Of a stretch of 12,614 bases of DNA, positions 7,201 through 12,614 are shown piece by piece (the first letter of the stretch is position 1; each line of letters begins with the position of its first letter). The notes under the pieces were generated by a model, which worked only from the letters and a program-made list of their open reading frames with translations, searched no databases and was not told the DNA's origin. Source of the stretch: Pseudaeromonas sp041441555 (GTDB lineage Bacteria > Pseudomonadota > Gammaproteobacteria > Enterobacterales > Aeromonadaceae); assembly GCA_041441555.1 (NCBI GenBank), contig JASDSW010000071.1, forward strand, positions 1 through 12,614. Direction: 5' to 3'. The translations under genes and the position numbers were made by a program.

Positions 7201-7972
7201 CGATGCCCAGGCGATGCTGGATCGTCTGGAGCGCAGCGGCGAGGTGGAGGTGACCGGCATGTTGGGGCTGTTCCCGGCCAACCGGGTCGGTGACGATATC
7301 GAGGTCTATACCGACGAGTCGCGCAGTGAAATCAAACAGGTGCTGCGCGGTCTGCGCCAGCAGACCGACAAGGTCAGCCAGGCGCGCGATGGCAATGTGT
7401 TCCCCAACTATTGTCTGTCTGATTTTGTCGCGCCGAAAGAGAGCGGCGTCGCCGACTGGATCGGCGCCTTTGCGGTCAGCGGCGGCTTTGGCGAGGCCGA
7501 GATTGCCGACGCCTACAAGGCGGCGGGGGATGATTACAACGCCATCTTGCTGCAGGCGGTGTGCGATCGTCTGGCCGAGGCCTTTGCCGAGTATCTGCAT
7601 GAGCGGGTGCGCAAGGAGTACTGGGGTTATGCCCCGGACGAGGCGCTCTCCAACGACGAGTTGATCCGCGAGAACTACCGTGGCATCCGTCCGGCACCTG
7701 GCTATCCGGCCTGCCCAGAGCACACCGAGAAGGGCACGTTGTGGCAACTGCTGGAGGTGGAGCAGACCATCGGCATGCAGCTGACCGAATCCTATGCCAT
7801 GTGGCCGGCGGCGGCGGTCTCCGGCTGGTACTTCAGCCACCCGGAGGCCAAGTACTTTGCGGTGGCCGGTATCCAGCAGGATCAGGTGAAGGATTACGCC
7901 GAGCGCAAGGGGATGACGCTGGAAGAGGCCGAACGCTGGTTGGGGCCGAATCTGGGTTATCAGCCGGAGTGA
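4247..7972 (+). CDS. metH: Cobalamin-dependent methionine synthase MetH
   Basis: MetH moves a methyl group from 5-methyltetrahydrofolate to homocysteine through methylcobalamin, making methionine and tetrahydrofolate in the cytoplasm. From the GTG the protein has 1241 residues (E. coli 1227) and all four modules. The homocysteine domain (about 15-340) has zinc ligands C253 in GLNCALG and C316-C317 in GGCCGTT. The pterin-binding domain (about 355-635) includes VGERTNVTGS and MVDSSKWEVMEAGLK. The B12 cap and Rossmann domains (about 665-900) carry DVHDIGKN (763-770), with H765 as the lower axial cobalt ligand. The reactivation domain (about 920-1241) has the S-adenosylmethionine motif RPAPGYPACPEH (1148-1159). 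All key residues are intact. The codon third positions are strongly G/C biased, which creates long empty reading frames on the opposite strand. A hairpin lies downstream at 8005-8026. Confidence 0.97.
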   Translation: MAQQAQGTPIYTQLSQSLQERILLIDGGMGTMIQSYQLNEADYRGERFADWRSDLKGNNDLLVLTKPQVIREIHEAYLAAGADILETNSFNATRIAMADYHMEDLSAEINREAARLARQVADEWTAKDPAKPRFVAGILGPTNRTCSISPDVNDPGARNVTYDELVAAYMESTEALIDGGADIIMIETIFDTLNAKAAVFAVESVFDKLGQRLPVMISGTITDASGRTLSGQTTEAFYNSLRHAQPLSFGLNCALGPKELRQYVEELSRISETYVSVHPNAGLPNAFGGYDLEADEMAVHIREWAQSGFLNLVGGCCGTTPAHIAAMAKAVAGCKPRALPELPVACRLAGLEPLTISADSMFINVGERTNVTGSAKFKRLIKEENYDEALDIARQQVENGAQIIDINMDEGMLDAEACMVRFLNLIASEPDICKVPIMVDSSKWEVMEAGLKCIQGKPIVNSISMKEGVEKFIAQAKLIRRYGAAVIVMAFDEQGQADTRARKFEICQRAYRILVDEVGFPPEDIIFDPNIFAVATGIDEHNNYAMDFIEAVKDIKDHLPHAMISGGVSNVSFSFRGNEPVREAIHSVFLYYAIKNGMDMGIVNAGQLAIYEDIPAELKAAVEDVVRNTHAGATEALLAIAEKYRGGGAQQAADPRELEWRSWPVAKRLEHALVKGITDFIDEDTEEARAASARPIEVIEGPLMAGMNVVGDLFGAGKMFLPQVVKSARVMKRAVAYLQPYIEQEKSGGQSNGKIVMATVKGDVHDIGKNIVGVVLQCNNFEIVDLGVMVPCEKILQTAREVNADMIGLSGLITPSLDEMVHVAKEMQRQGFTIPLLIGGATTSKAHTAVKIEQNYAEPVVYVSNASRAVGVAQSLLSRELKPDYVARLAKEYETVREQHARKQPRTAAVSLEAARANAWSCDWSAYQPPKPAQPGIHVLRKVDIATLRDYIDWTPFFLSWELAGKYPRILEDEVVGEEAKRLFADAQAMLDRLERSGEVEVTGMLGLFPANRVGDDIEVYTDESRSEIKQVLRGLRQQTDKVSQARDGNVFPNYCLSDFVAPKESGVADWIGAFAVSGGFGEAEIADAYKAAGDDYNAILLQAVCDRLAEAFAEYLHERVRKEYWGYAPDEALSNDELIRENYRGIRPAPGYPACPEHTEKGTLWQLLEVEQTIGMQLTESYAMWPAAAVSGWYFSHPEAKYFAVAGIQQDQVKDYAERKGMTLEEAERWLGPNLGYQPE

Positions 7973-8004
7973 TCTGGCGCGAAACCAAGCCAATTTTTGT
8001 CGAA

Positions 8005-8026
8005 CAGGGCACCTTCGGGTGCCCTG
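8005..8026 (+). terminator. UUCG hairpin after metH, possible terminator
   Basis: CAGGGCACC (8005-8013) and GGTGCCCTG (8018-8026) form a perfect nine-base stem with a TTCG tetraloop, 32 bases past the metH stop. The stem is strong but no T run follows; the only T run (TTTTT, 7994-7998) comes before it. It may be a weak or Rho-assisted terminator or a 3' end stabilising the metH message. Confidence 0.5.
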
Positions 8027-8136
8027 AATCGTCATGGTCGGCCGACAAACAAGCGCTAGAGTCACAGCAGTCACAACAGTACCGTGGCACAATGGGGCCA
8101 TCGATCGGATATCAAGTATTGAATGAGGGTGTGGGG

Positions 8137-8865
8137 ATGAAGTACGCGTCTAGCGTCATGACGATGGTTTTGGCTGGCTCTATGCTGCTGGGCTCGGTTC
8201 CGATTTTGGCCAGCGAGACGGCGCAGGCCGATGCCTACCAGCAGCTGATGACGCAATTTGTCACGCTGTCACAAAACGAATCACCGCTGGCCTATGCCCG
8301 GCTGGTGGCGGAGCCGGTGATGCAGGATCCGAGCGACAAGACATTTACCGATCTGGTGGCCCTACTCAAACCCCATGTCCATGAAGGGCCCAGTGCGGCA
8401 CTGCTCTATGCCGCCCTGCTCAGCGCCCAGGCTCACAAGCCGATGCTGCAACAGGCCACGGGCGAGAGCCTCAACGAGCAACAGATCGCCTTGTGGCGCG
8501 CCCTGGACAAGGATCCCATGATGCAGCAGGCCAATGCCCTGCTGACCGCCCAATGTCAGCAGCAGAATCTGCAGGCCTGCATGGCCTGGTTCTATCAACT
8601 GGTCGACCTGGGCTCTCCCATCATGCTGACCGGCAGTGAGGCGGAGCAACAAAAGCTGCTGGCCTCGCTGGTGCAGCCCGAGAACGAGGTGCGCCGGGTG
8701 GCCATCATGAATTATGCCCAGCAGCCGTCACCGGCCCTGGCGGGGCTGATTGCCAGTCTCTATAGCAAGGGGCTGGCGCCGCTCCCGCCGACCCAGGCGG
8801 CGACGCTGGGGTTCGTGCGCGATGCCGAGAAGGCGGCTCAGTGGCAGAAGAAGGCACAGCCCTGA
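8137..8865 (+). CDS. Exported alpha-helical protein of unknown function, weakly Sel1-like at the C terminus
   Basis: I do not recognise this 242-residue protein. It starts with a clear signal peptide: lysine at 2, a hydrophobic core at about 7-24, and possible cleavage after ILA (25) or AQA (31), so it is probably periplasmic. The rest is rich in Ala, Leu and Gln and should be almost entirely helical. The last 45 residues (SLYSKGLAPL, then DAEKAAQWQKKAQ) resemble a single Sel1-type repeat, which points to a helical solenoid used in protein contacts. C140 and C148 could form a disulphide. The reading frame is open far upstream into metH, but the ATG at 8137 is chosen because of the signal peptide and the AGGG (8126-8129) ahead of it. 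It stands alone: a hairpin after metH upstream and a terminator downstream. Confidence 0.85.
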   Translation: MKYASSVMTMVLAGSMLLGSVPILASETAQADAYQQLMTQFVTLSQNESPLAYARLVAEPVMQDPSDKTFTDLVALLKPHVHEGPSAALLYAALLSAQAHKPMLQQATGESLNEQQIALWRALDKDPMMQQANALLTAQCQQQNLQACMAWFYQLVDLGSPIMLTGSEAEQQKLLASLVQPENEVRRVAIMNYAQQPSPALAGLIASLYSKGLAPLPPTQAATLGFVRDAEKAAQWQKKAQP

Positions 8866-8939
8866 GCCTGGGGCTGGACGCCGGATCGGCGGTGGTGAGG
8901 TATGAGGCTTGCCGTCTGTCGCCGGCTGTAGGGATAATG

Positions 8940-8970
8940 AAGCCCCGGTGCGATGCCGGGGTTTTCTTTT
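8940..8970 (+). terminator. Intrinsic terminator after the exported helical protein gene
   Basis: CCCCGG (8943-8948) pairs with CCGGGG (8956-8961), extended by A-T and G-T pairs at the base, with a seven-base loop. TTTTCTTTTTT follows directly. It ends the transcript of the gene at 8137-8865 and isolates the LacI-family gene downstream. Confidence 0.88.
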
Positions 8971-9039
8971 TTCACGAGTTTTCGCGACTGGCTCGGGGCA
9001 TTGGGGCCTGGGGTTGTTGGTCGTCACAGTGGGGTGTTG

Positions 9040-10038
9040 ATGGTTACCATGCAGGATGTGGCCGATAGGGCTGGCGTTTCCAAATCCACCGTCTCACGGG
9101 TGCTCAGTGGCAAGGTGCGTCTGAGCCAGGCGACCCGGGATCGGGTCAATGCCGCCATCGCCGAGCTGGGTTTTCGTCCCAACTCGTTGGCCCAAGCCCT
9201 GGCCAATCAAACCTCCAATACCCTGGGGCTGGTGGTCTCCAACTTCGAGGGGCCCTACTTTGGCCGCCTGCTCAAGACCATGGCGCAGCAGGCCGAGCTG
9301 GCGGGCAAGCAACTGGTGGTGACCGATGGCCATGATGATCCACAGCGGGAGCAGGAGGCGGTCGAGCTGCTGGTGGATCGCTGCTGCGACGCCATCATCC
9401 TCTACAGCCGCTACATGCCGGAGGCAGAGCTGGTGGCGCTGGTCGAGACGCTGCCGGTGCCGCTCATCGTCATGAATCGCCCGGTTCCTGGCTATCCCGA
9501 ACGAGCCGTGGTCTTCGATCAGACGGGCAGCGTACTGGCGGCCATGGAGTACCTGCTGGCGCAGGGCCATCGGCGGATCGCCTGCATCCCGGGGCCGCAG
9601 CAAACCTTGACGGCGCGGACCCGTCTGGCCGCCTGGCGGCGGGCGTTGCGCGCAGCCGGCGTTGAACCGGCGGACGAGTGGGTGGCCGAAGGGGACAACC
9701 TGGTGGAGGGGGGCTATCGGGCCTGCCAACAGCTGCTGGCTCGCGGCATCGACTTCACGGCGCTATTTGCCAGCAACGATGACATGGCCATCGGGGCGAT
9801 GCGGGCACTGCGCGAAGCCGGCCGGCAGATCCCGGCGCAGGTCTCCTTGTTCGGTTTCGACGACGAACCGGCGGCGGCCTATCTCTCGCCGGCGCTGAGC
9901 ACGGTCCACATTCCGATCGAGCGGATGAGCGAGCAGGCCATTCACCAGGCGTTGCGGCTGGCGACCGGGGCGCCTATCGAGGCGTTGCCCACCTTCGCCG
10001 GTGAGTTGCGGCTGCGCGAGTCGGTGCAGCGGTCATGA
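9040..10038 (+). CDS. LacI-family transcriptional regulator, AscG-like
   Basis: This 332-residue protein has the standard LacI layout. The N-terminal helix-turn-helix is at 4-24 (MQDVADRAGVSKSTVSRVLSG), with the hinge helix around 48-60. The periplasmic-binding-protein-like effector domain (about 62-330) includes the conserved ASNDDMAIGAMRAL (244-257) and FGFDD (271-275). It resembles the cryptic beta-glucoside repressor AscG of E. coli, but no sugar transport or hydrolase gene is nearby, so the effector is unknown. The frame is open to 8953, inside the terminator, so the upstream residues are not real; the ATG at 9040 follows GGGGTG and a second ATG at 9049 is possible. The gene leads a same-strand group: the ygjV-type gene starts 34 bases after its stop. 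I see no convincing LacI-type operator with a central CG pair in its upstream region. Confidence 0.92.
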   Translation: MVTMQDVADRAGVSKSTVSRVLSGKVRLSQATRDRVNAAIAELGFRPNSLAQALANQTSNTLGLVVSNFEGPYFGRLLKTMAQQAELAGKQLVVTDGHDDPQREQEAVELLVDRCCDAIILYSRYMPEAELVALVETLPVPLIVMNRPVPGYPERAVVFDQTGSVLAAMEYLLAQGHRRIACIPGPQQTLTARTRLAAWRRALRAAGVEPADEWVAEGDNLVEGGYRACQQLLARGIDFTALFASNDDMAIGAMRALREAGRQIPAQVSLFGFDDEPAAAYLSPALSTVHIPIERMSEQAIHQALRLATGAPIEALPTFAGELRLRESVQRS

Positions 10039-10072
10039 GCCCGGGGCTCTTCGGCTCAGAGAAGGATCTGGC

Positions 10073-10579
10073 ATGAACAGTGAATTGTGGTTTGCCCAGG
10101 CCGTCGGTGGTCTGGCATTCCTCATCGGCATCACCACCTTCTTACAAAAAGACGACCAGCGATTTGGGTGTCAGTTGACTCTCTATTGCGGGGTCATCGG
10201 CGCCCACTTTTTCCTGATGGGCTCCTCGGCCGCCGGGATCAGCGCCATTCTCAGTGGCATGCGCAGCCTGGCTTCCAGCCGGACGCGCAACGGCTGGGTG
10301 ATGGTGGGCTTCATCCTGCTGGTTTGGGCCCTGGGGTTGCCGCGGTTGGCTCATCCGATGCAGCTGTTGCCGTTGATCGGCACCACCACCGGCACCTGGG
10401 GGCTGTTTCGCCTTCAGGGGATCGCCTTACGCCTCTGTCTGCTGTGCGGCACCGTGCTGTGGTTTGTACACAACCTGTGGCTCGGCTCCATCGGCGGCGC
10501 CCTCATCGAAGGCTCCTTCCTCGTGGTTAACAGCATGACCTGCTATCGCCTGTGGCAACGACGGGGGGTGGCGGCATGA
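10073..10579 (+). CDS. ygjV: YgjV-type inner membrane protein
   Basis: The 168-residue product is very hydrophobic, with about five or six membrane segments near residues 7-23, 34-52, 75-90, 97-112, 118-136 and 140-158. The order of features, including QxxGGLAFLIGI at the start, QKDDQRF after the first segment and a polar turn of arginines at 64-73, fits the YgjV (Imp-YgjV) family of bacterial inner membrane proteins, whose function is not known. The ATG at 10073 has AAGGA (10062-10066) upstream; the reading frame extends back into the regulator gene but without a membrane-like sequence. Its last codons overlap the start of the acetyltransferase gene by four bases (ATGA), a sign of translational coupling. 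Confidence 0.82.
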   Translation: MNSELWFAQAVGGLAFLIGITTFLQKDDQRFGCQLTLYCGVIGAHFFLMGSSAAGISAILSGMRSLASSRTRNGWVMVGFILLVWALGLPRLAHPMQLLPLIGTTTGTWGLFRLQGIALRLCLLCGTVLWFVHNLWLGSIGGALIEGSFLVVNSMTCYRLWQRRGVAA

Positions 10580-11139
10580 CGCGGCGGTTGGTCAACGAGT
10601 CGTTGTCGCCGGCTTGCCCGCAAGTGCAACAGTTGCTGGCCGCCCACCCGTTGGCGGTGGCCGCCGGCTGGCAACTGCGCCTAGCGACGCTGGCCGATCT
10701 GGAGGCCATCCTGGTGCTGGAGCGCTATTGCTTCTCCCCCTGGCTGGCATTTGGCCGCCGTCACTGGCGCGAGCAACTGCAACGGCAGAGTCGCCGCGTC
10801 TGGCTGTTGCTGGCCGGCGAGCAGGTCCTGGCCTATATGGCGTTGCTGCCCCATCGCGGCTGGCATCAGGTGACGGTGACCACCCTGGCGGTGCATTGGC
10901 AGCAGCGGCGGCAGGGACTGGCGAGTCTGCTGCTGGCGGTGGCCGAGCTCGAGGCTCGGCAGGCGCAACTGCCCCGCCTGCGGCTTGAGGTGGACAGCGA
11001 CAACGAGGCGGCCATTGCTCTCTATCATCAGCTGGGCTATGTCGTCTGCCGGCAGATCCCGGATTACTACGGCGTCGGTCGTCCGGGCATGCGTCTGCAA
11101 AAAATCCTGTCGGTGATCCCCGACGACGGCCCGTGTTAG
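10576..11139 (+). CDS. GNAT-family N-acetyltransferase, RimI-like
   Basis: This 187-residue protein has a GNAT fold from about residue 31. Motif A, the acetyl-CoA pyrophosphate loop, is VTTLAVHWQQRRQGLASLLL (102-121), with QRRQGL as the Q/RxxGxG/A signature (leucine takes the second glycine place). Motif B includes LRLEVDSDNEAAIALYHQLGY (135-155), with N143 and the likely general acid Y150. The order up to PDYYGVGRPGMRL resembles RimI, which acetylates the N terminus of ribosomal protein S18. A true rimI usually sits near tsaB or holD, which is not the case here, and the first 30 residues are extra, so a different substrate is likely. The start overlaps the stop of the ygjV-type gene. No cognate toxin-antitoxin antitoxin is adjacent. 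Confidence 0.87.
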   Translation: MTRRLVNESLSPACPQVQQLLAAHPLAVAAGWQLRLATLADLEAILVLERYCFSPWLAFGRRHWREQLQRQSRRVWLLLAGEQVLAYMALLPHRGWHQVTVTTLAVHWQQRRQGLASLLLAVAELEARQAQLPRLRLEVDSDNEAAIALYHQLGYVVCRQIPDYYGVGRPGMRLQKILSVIPDDGPC

Positions 11140-11142
11140 ACT
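11134..11142 (+). promoter_or_regulatory. Candidate extended -10 promoter for the exported protein gene
   Basis: TG-T-TAGACT has the extended -10 form TGnTAnAcT. It overlaps the TAG stop codon of the acetyltransferase gene, 50 bases before the next start. No good -35 is seen, which extended -10 promoters can do without. It would give the 11192 gene its own promoter in addition to readthrough. Confidence 0.35.
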
Positions 11143-11177
11143 CCGCTCACAGATTCGTACGGCGCAGCGGCGCCGCC

Positions 11178-11194
11178 AAGGAGAGATGTTTATG
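11178..11194 (+). promoter_or_regulatory. Ribosome binding site deciding the start at 11192
   Basis: AAGGAGAG (11178-11185) is a near-perfect Shine-Dalgarno sequence. It touches the ATG at 11186, too close for initiation, but lies at an ideal distance from the in-frame ATG at 11192. A short GC hairpin, GGCGC-AGCG-GCGCC (11161-11174), sits just ahead. Confidence 0.7.
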
Positions 11195-11950
11195 GGTAAG
11201 TGTCTGATCTCAATCACCCTGCTCAGTTGCAGCCTGGTGCTGAGCACCGCCGGTTGGACCAAGGAGCCGGCGCTGACCGAGCAGCTGGCCGCCATGGAGA
11301 AGGCGGCGCGCAGCTCTCTGGATCAGCAGCTCTTTACGGTCGATGGGCTGGAAGTCACCGCATGGCGCGATGAACAACCGGTCATCATTCAGGTGCCCAT
11401 CCTCAATGAGAAACGGGAGTGGCAGGGGGACAGCCACTACTACTTCAAGCAGGGCAAGCTGTTTGCGGTGCGGATGCCCTATGGTCTCTATCGTTTCGAT
11501 AGCAAGGGGGCGCTGATCCTCTGGCTGGACGAGACGGGGGTGCAGAGTGAACTGCCGGGCACGGCCGCCTGGAGTGCCCGGCAGAACTGGTTGCAGAAGC
11601 GGGCGCGGCAGCTGGCGGATGCGTTTGCCCCGAGTCGCTATGAACAACGGTTGAAGAAGTCGAACTCAGACATCCACCTGCAAGGCGCCGCCAAGGTGGA
11701 ATACCTGTGCCTCGGTCAGCTCTCTGCGTTGACCGGTGCCGAAAAGCTGCTGCATGAGGCGGGGGCTTTGAGGGCGGAAGGGCCGACAGAGGGTCGCTGG
11801 CGTCTGGCCGGTGATGCCCGGGTCCGCTTTGCCGATGAGTGGCGACCTCTTCATTTCCGTTGTGAGGTGGATGGGGCCGATCGCATCAGTCGACTGACCT
11901 ACAGCTACACGGCTGAGCACAACACGGCCGAGACAACCGATGCCAAGTGA
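11192..11950 (+). CDS. Exported protein of unknown function
   Basis: I do not recognise the family of this 252-residue protein. It has a signal peptide: lysine at 3, a hydrophobic stretch at about 5-20, and probable cleavage near STA-GW (20/21). LLSC at 10-13 looks like a lipobox but leaves a very short hydrophobic core, so a lipoprotein is less likely. Residues 45-118 have alternating hydrophobic and aromatic positions with many turns, as in an antiparallel beta sheet (TVDGLEVTAWRD, YYFKQGKLFAVRMPYGLYRF). A basic helical segment (126-157) links to a second part with C173 and C224, which could pair as a disulphide in the periplasm. It is the last gene of the plus-strand run and is followed by a strong terminator. 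Start chosen by the ribosome binding site; see 11178-11194. Confidence 0.83.
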   Translation: MGKCLISITLLSCSLVLSTAGWTKEPALTEQLAAMEKAARSSLDQQLFTVDGLEVTAWRDEQPVIIQVPILNEKREWQGDSHYYFKQGKLFAVRMPYGLYRFDSKGALILWLDETGVQSELPGTAAWSARQNWLQKRARQLADAFAPSRYEQRLKKSNSDIHLQGAAKVEYLCLGQLSALTGAEKLLHEAGALRAEGPTEGRWRLAGDARVRFADEWRPLHFRCEVDGADRISRLTYSYTAEHNTAETTDAK

Positions 11951-11974
11951 GCCTTGATTCGGTGCCGCGAACCC

Positions 11975-12006
11975 AACGCCATCCAGCCGGATGGCGTTGT
12001 TATTTT
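11975..12006 (+). terminator. Intrinsic terminator ending the LacI-to-exported-protein run
   Basis: AACGCCATCC (11975-11984) and GGATGGCGTT (11989-11998) form a perfect ten-base stem with an AGCC loop, followed by GTTATTTT. It lies 24 bases past the stop at 11950. The convergent gyrI-like gene ends at 12012, so the hairpin may also protect its 3' end, but no T run follows in that direction. Confidence 0.9.
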
Positions 12007-12011
12007 CGGGG

Positions 12012-12470
12012 TCAGCGTGCCTGAACCGGGGTGCCGATCAACAGCTCCCAATAGCCATCTTGTCGCCCATCATTGAGATACTGTTCGACGCAGGGGCCTG
12101 CGGCGGCCTGATAGCCGCTGCTCGGCAGCCACTCCTGGAACAATCGATTCCAGGGGGCGCTAAAGTCACCATCTGTCACCCGGCAGCGATGGACGGCATA
12201 CAACGCGGCCGGGATCTGCTGGATCTGAGCCTCACCGTCCCCTTCGATTTCGGCTGGGACACTCACGGCTACATCGGCTCTGAGCTCATGGAGTGGCGTG
12301 GTTTTGGGGTCATCCCAGTAGAAGGCCAACCAGTCACCGCCCTGCAGGTGGCGGGATTCAGCCCAGCGGAACAGCCGATTGAAGCCGTCTGGCATGGTCT
12401 CGGCATAGGGGCCGGCCACCCGGATATAGGCAACCCGTTGTGGCGGCCGTGGCAGTATCTCTACATCCAT
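12012..12470 (-). CDS. SbmC/GyrI-like protein (AraC effector-binding fold)
   Basis: The 152-residue product matches the GyrI-like small-molecule-binding domain over its full length. Visible conserved blocks are VAGPYAETMPDGFNRLFRW (18-36), FYWDDPKTTPLHELRADVAV (50-69), a YAVHRC strand (91-96), and PCVEQYLNDGRQDGYW (126-141). The order and spacing resemble E. coli SbmC, which binds DNA gyrase, lessens its inhibition by toxins such as microcin B17, and is SOS-induced there. A stand-alone ligand-binding protein is the other option. The ATG at 12470 is preceded by AAGGAG (complement of 12480-12485) at nine bases; the frame runs open further upstream to 12596, but those residues are low in order and unlike the family. 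I see no LexA box of the form CTG-N10-CAG ahead of it, so SOS control is not supported here. Confidence 0.87.
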   Translation of the reverse strand: MDVEILPRPPQRVAYIRVAGPYAETMPDGFNRLFRWAESRHLQGGDWLAFYWDDPKTTPLHELRADVAVSVPAEIEGDGEAQIQQIPAALYAVHRCRVTDGDFSAPWNRLFQEWLPSSGYQAAAGPCVEQYLNDGRQDGYWELLIGTPVQAR

Positions 12471-12614
12471 TACTGAGCTCTCCTTGTGAGTCTGGTTCCA
12501 TGCATCTGAAGGGGGGCCATCGTACGACGAGCGGATGGTGCGTTGCTTCGCGGCGGTCGAGGTGTCTCTCCTACCTTCGGTTTTCGCGTCGTCCATGTTG
12601 GTCTGTGGAGCGGC
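12471..12614. other. Upstream region of the gyrI-like gene to the window end
   Basis: These 144 bases hold the ribosome binding site of the gyrI-like gene and presumably its promoter. I find no convincing promoter hexamers, no SOS box and no gene on either strand. A neighbouring gene may begin or end beyond the window edge. Confidence 0.4.

Noticed and set aside
8953..9039. Upstream extension of the LacI-family protein by 29 residues
   Set aside because: It would start inside the terminator hairpin, and the helix-turn-helix of this family begins within a few residues of the true start.
10036..10058. TGAGCC...GGCTCA hairpin between the LacI-family and ygjV-type genes as a terminator
   Set aside because: The stem has only six pairs, the loop is 11 bases, and no T run follows; it overlaps the stop codon and is likely a chance structure or a weak processing site.
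12471..12596. Upstream extension of the gyrI-like protein by 42 residues
   Set aside because: The residues are disordered and unlike the family, and the ATG at 12470 has a proper ribosome binding site.
12471..12614. LexA (SOS) box upstream of the gyrI-like gene
   Set aside because: No CTG-N10-CAG sequence was found, although E. coli sbmC is SOS-regulated.

Overview
This is a stretch of ordinary chromosome from a gammaproteobacterium with fairly high G+C content. The gene set fits Aeromonas or a close relative: a succinyl-type MetA and a B12-dependent MetH of the enteric kind, an ATL protein with PWHR in place of PCHR, YgjV, a GyrI-like protein, and a tRNA-Thr(GGT) that as far as I recall it resembles the E. 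coli gene closely. The genus is an inference from these similarities, not a search result. I see no phage genes, transposase, CRISPR array or defence locus, and no system I would call new.

Layout. Positions 1-54 are the 3' part of a tRNA-Thr gene, closed by a strong terminator that also serves the convergent gene. On the minus strand follow a CinA/YfaY-like protein whose deamidase half has lost its active-site motif (111-1274) and a DUF3391/HD-GYP cyclic-di-GMP phosphodiesterase (1391-2662). Divergent from the latter is metA (2837-3754), with three tandem MetJ boxes overlapping its predicted promoter. A small convergent gene (3772-4095, minus) encodes an alkyltransferase-like DNA repair protein. 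metH (4247-7972) starts most likely at a GTG with a good ribosome binding site. Thus the acylation step and the final methylation step of methionine synthesis lie close together, separated only by atl.

After metH comes a lone gene for an exported alpha-helical protein (8137-8865), followed by a terminator. Next is a same-strand run: a LacI-family regulator (9040-10038), a YgjV-type membrane protein (10073-10579), a RimI-like GNAT acetyltransferase (10576-11139, ATGA overlap) and an exported protein of unknown function (11192-11950). It ends at a textbook terminator at 11975-12006. A convergent SbmC/GyrI-like gene (12012-12470, minus) ends the annotated part; 12471-12614 holds its upstream region and nothing else I can support.

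The points most worth a second look are the nested inverted repeats at the predicted cinA-like promoter, the degenerate CinA C-terminal domain, the possible alternative pairing in front of metH, and the LacI regulator that sits with a membrane protein and an acetyltransferase rather than sugar genes.
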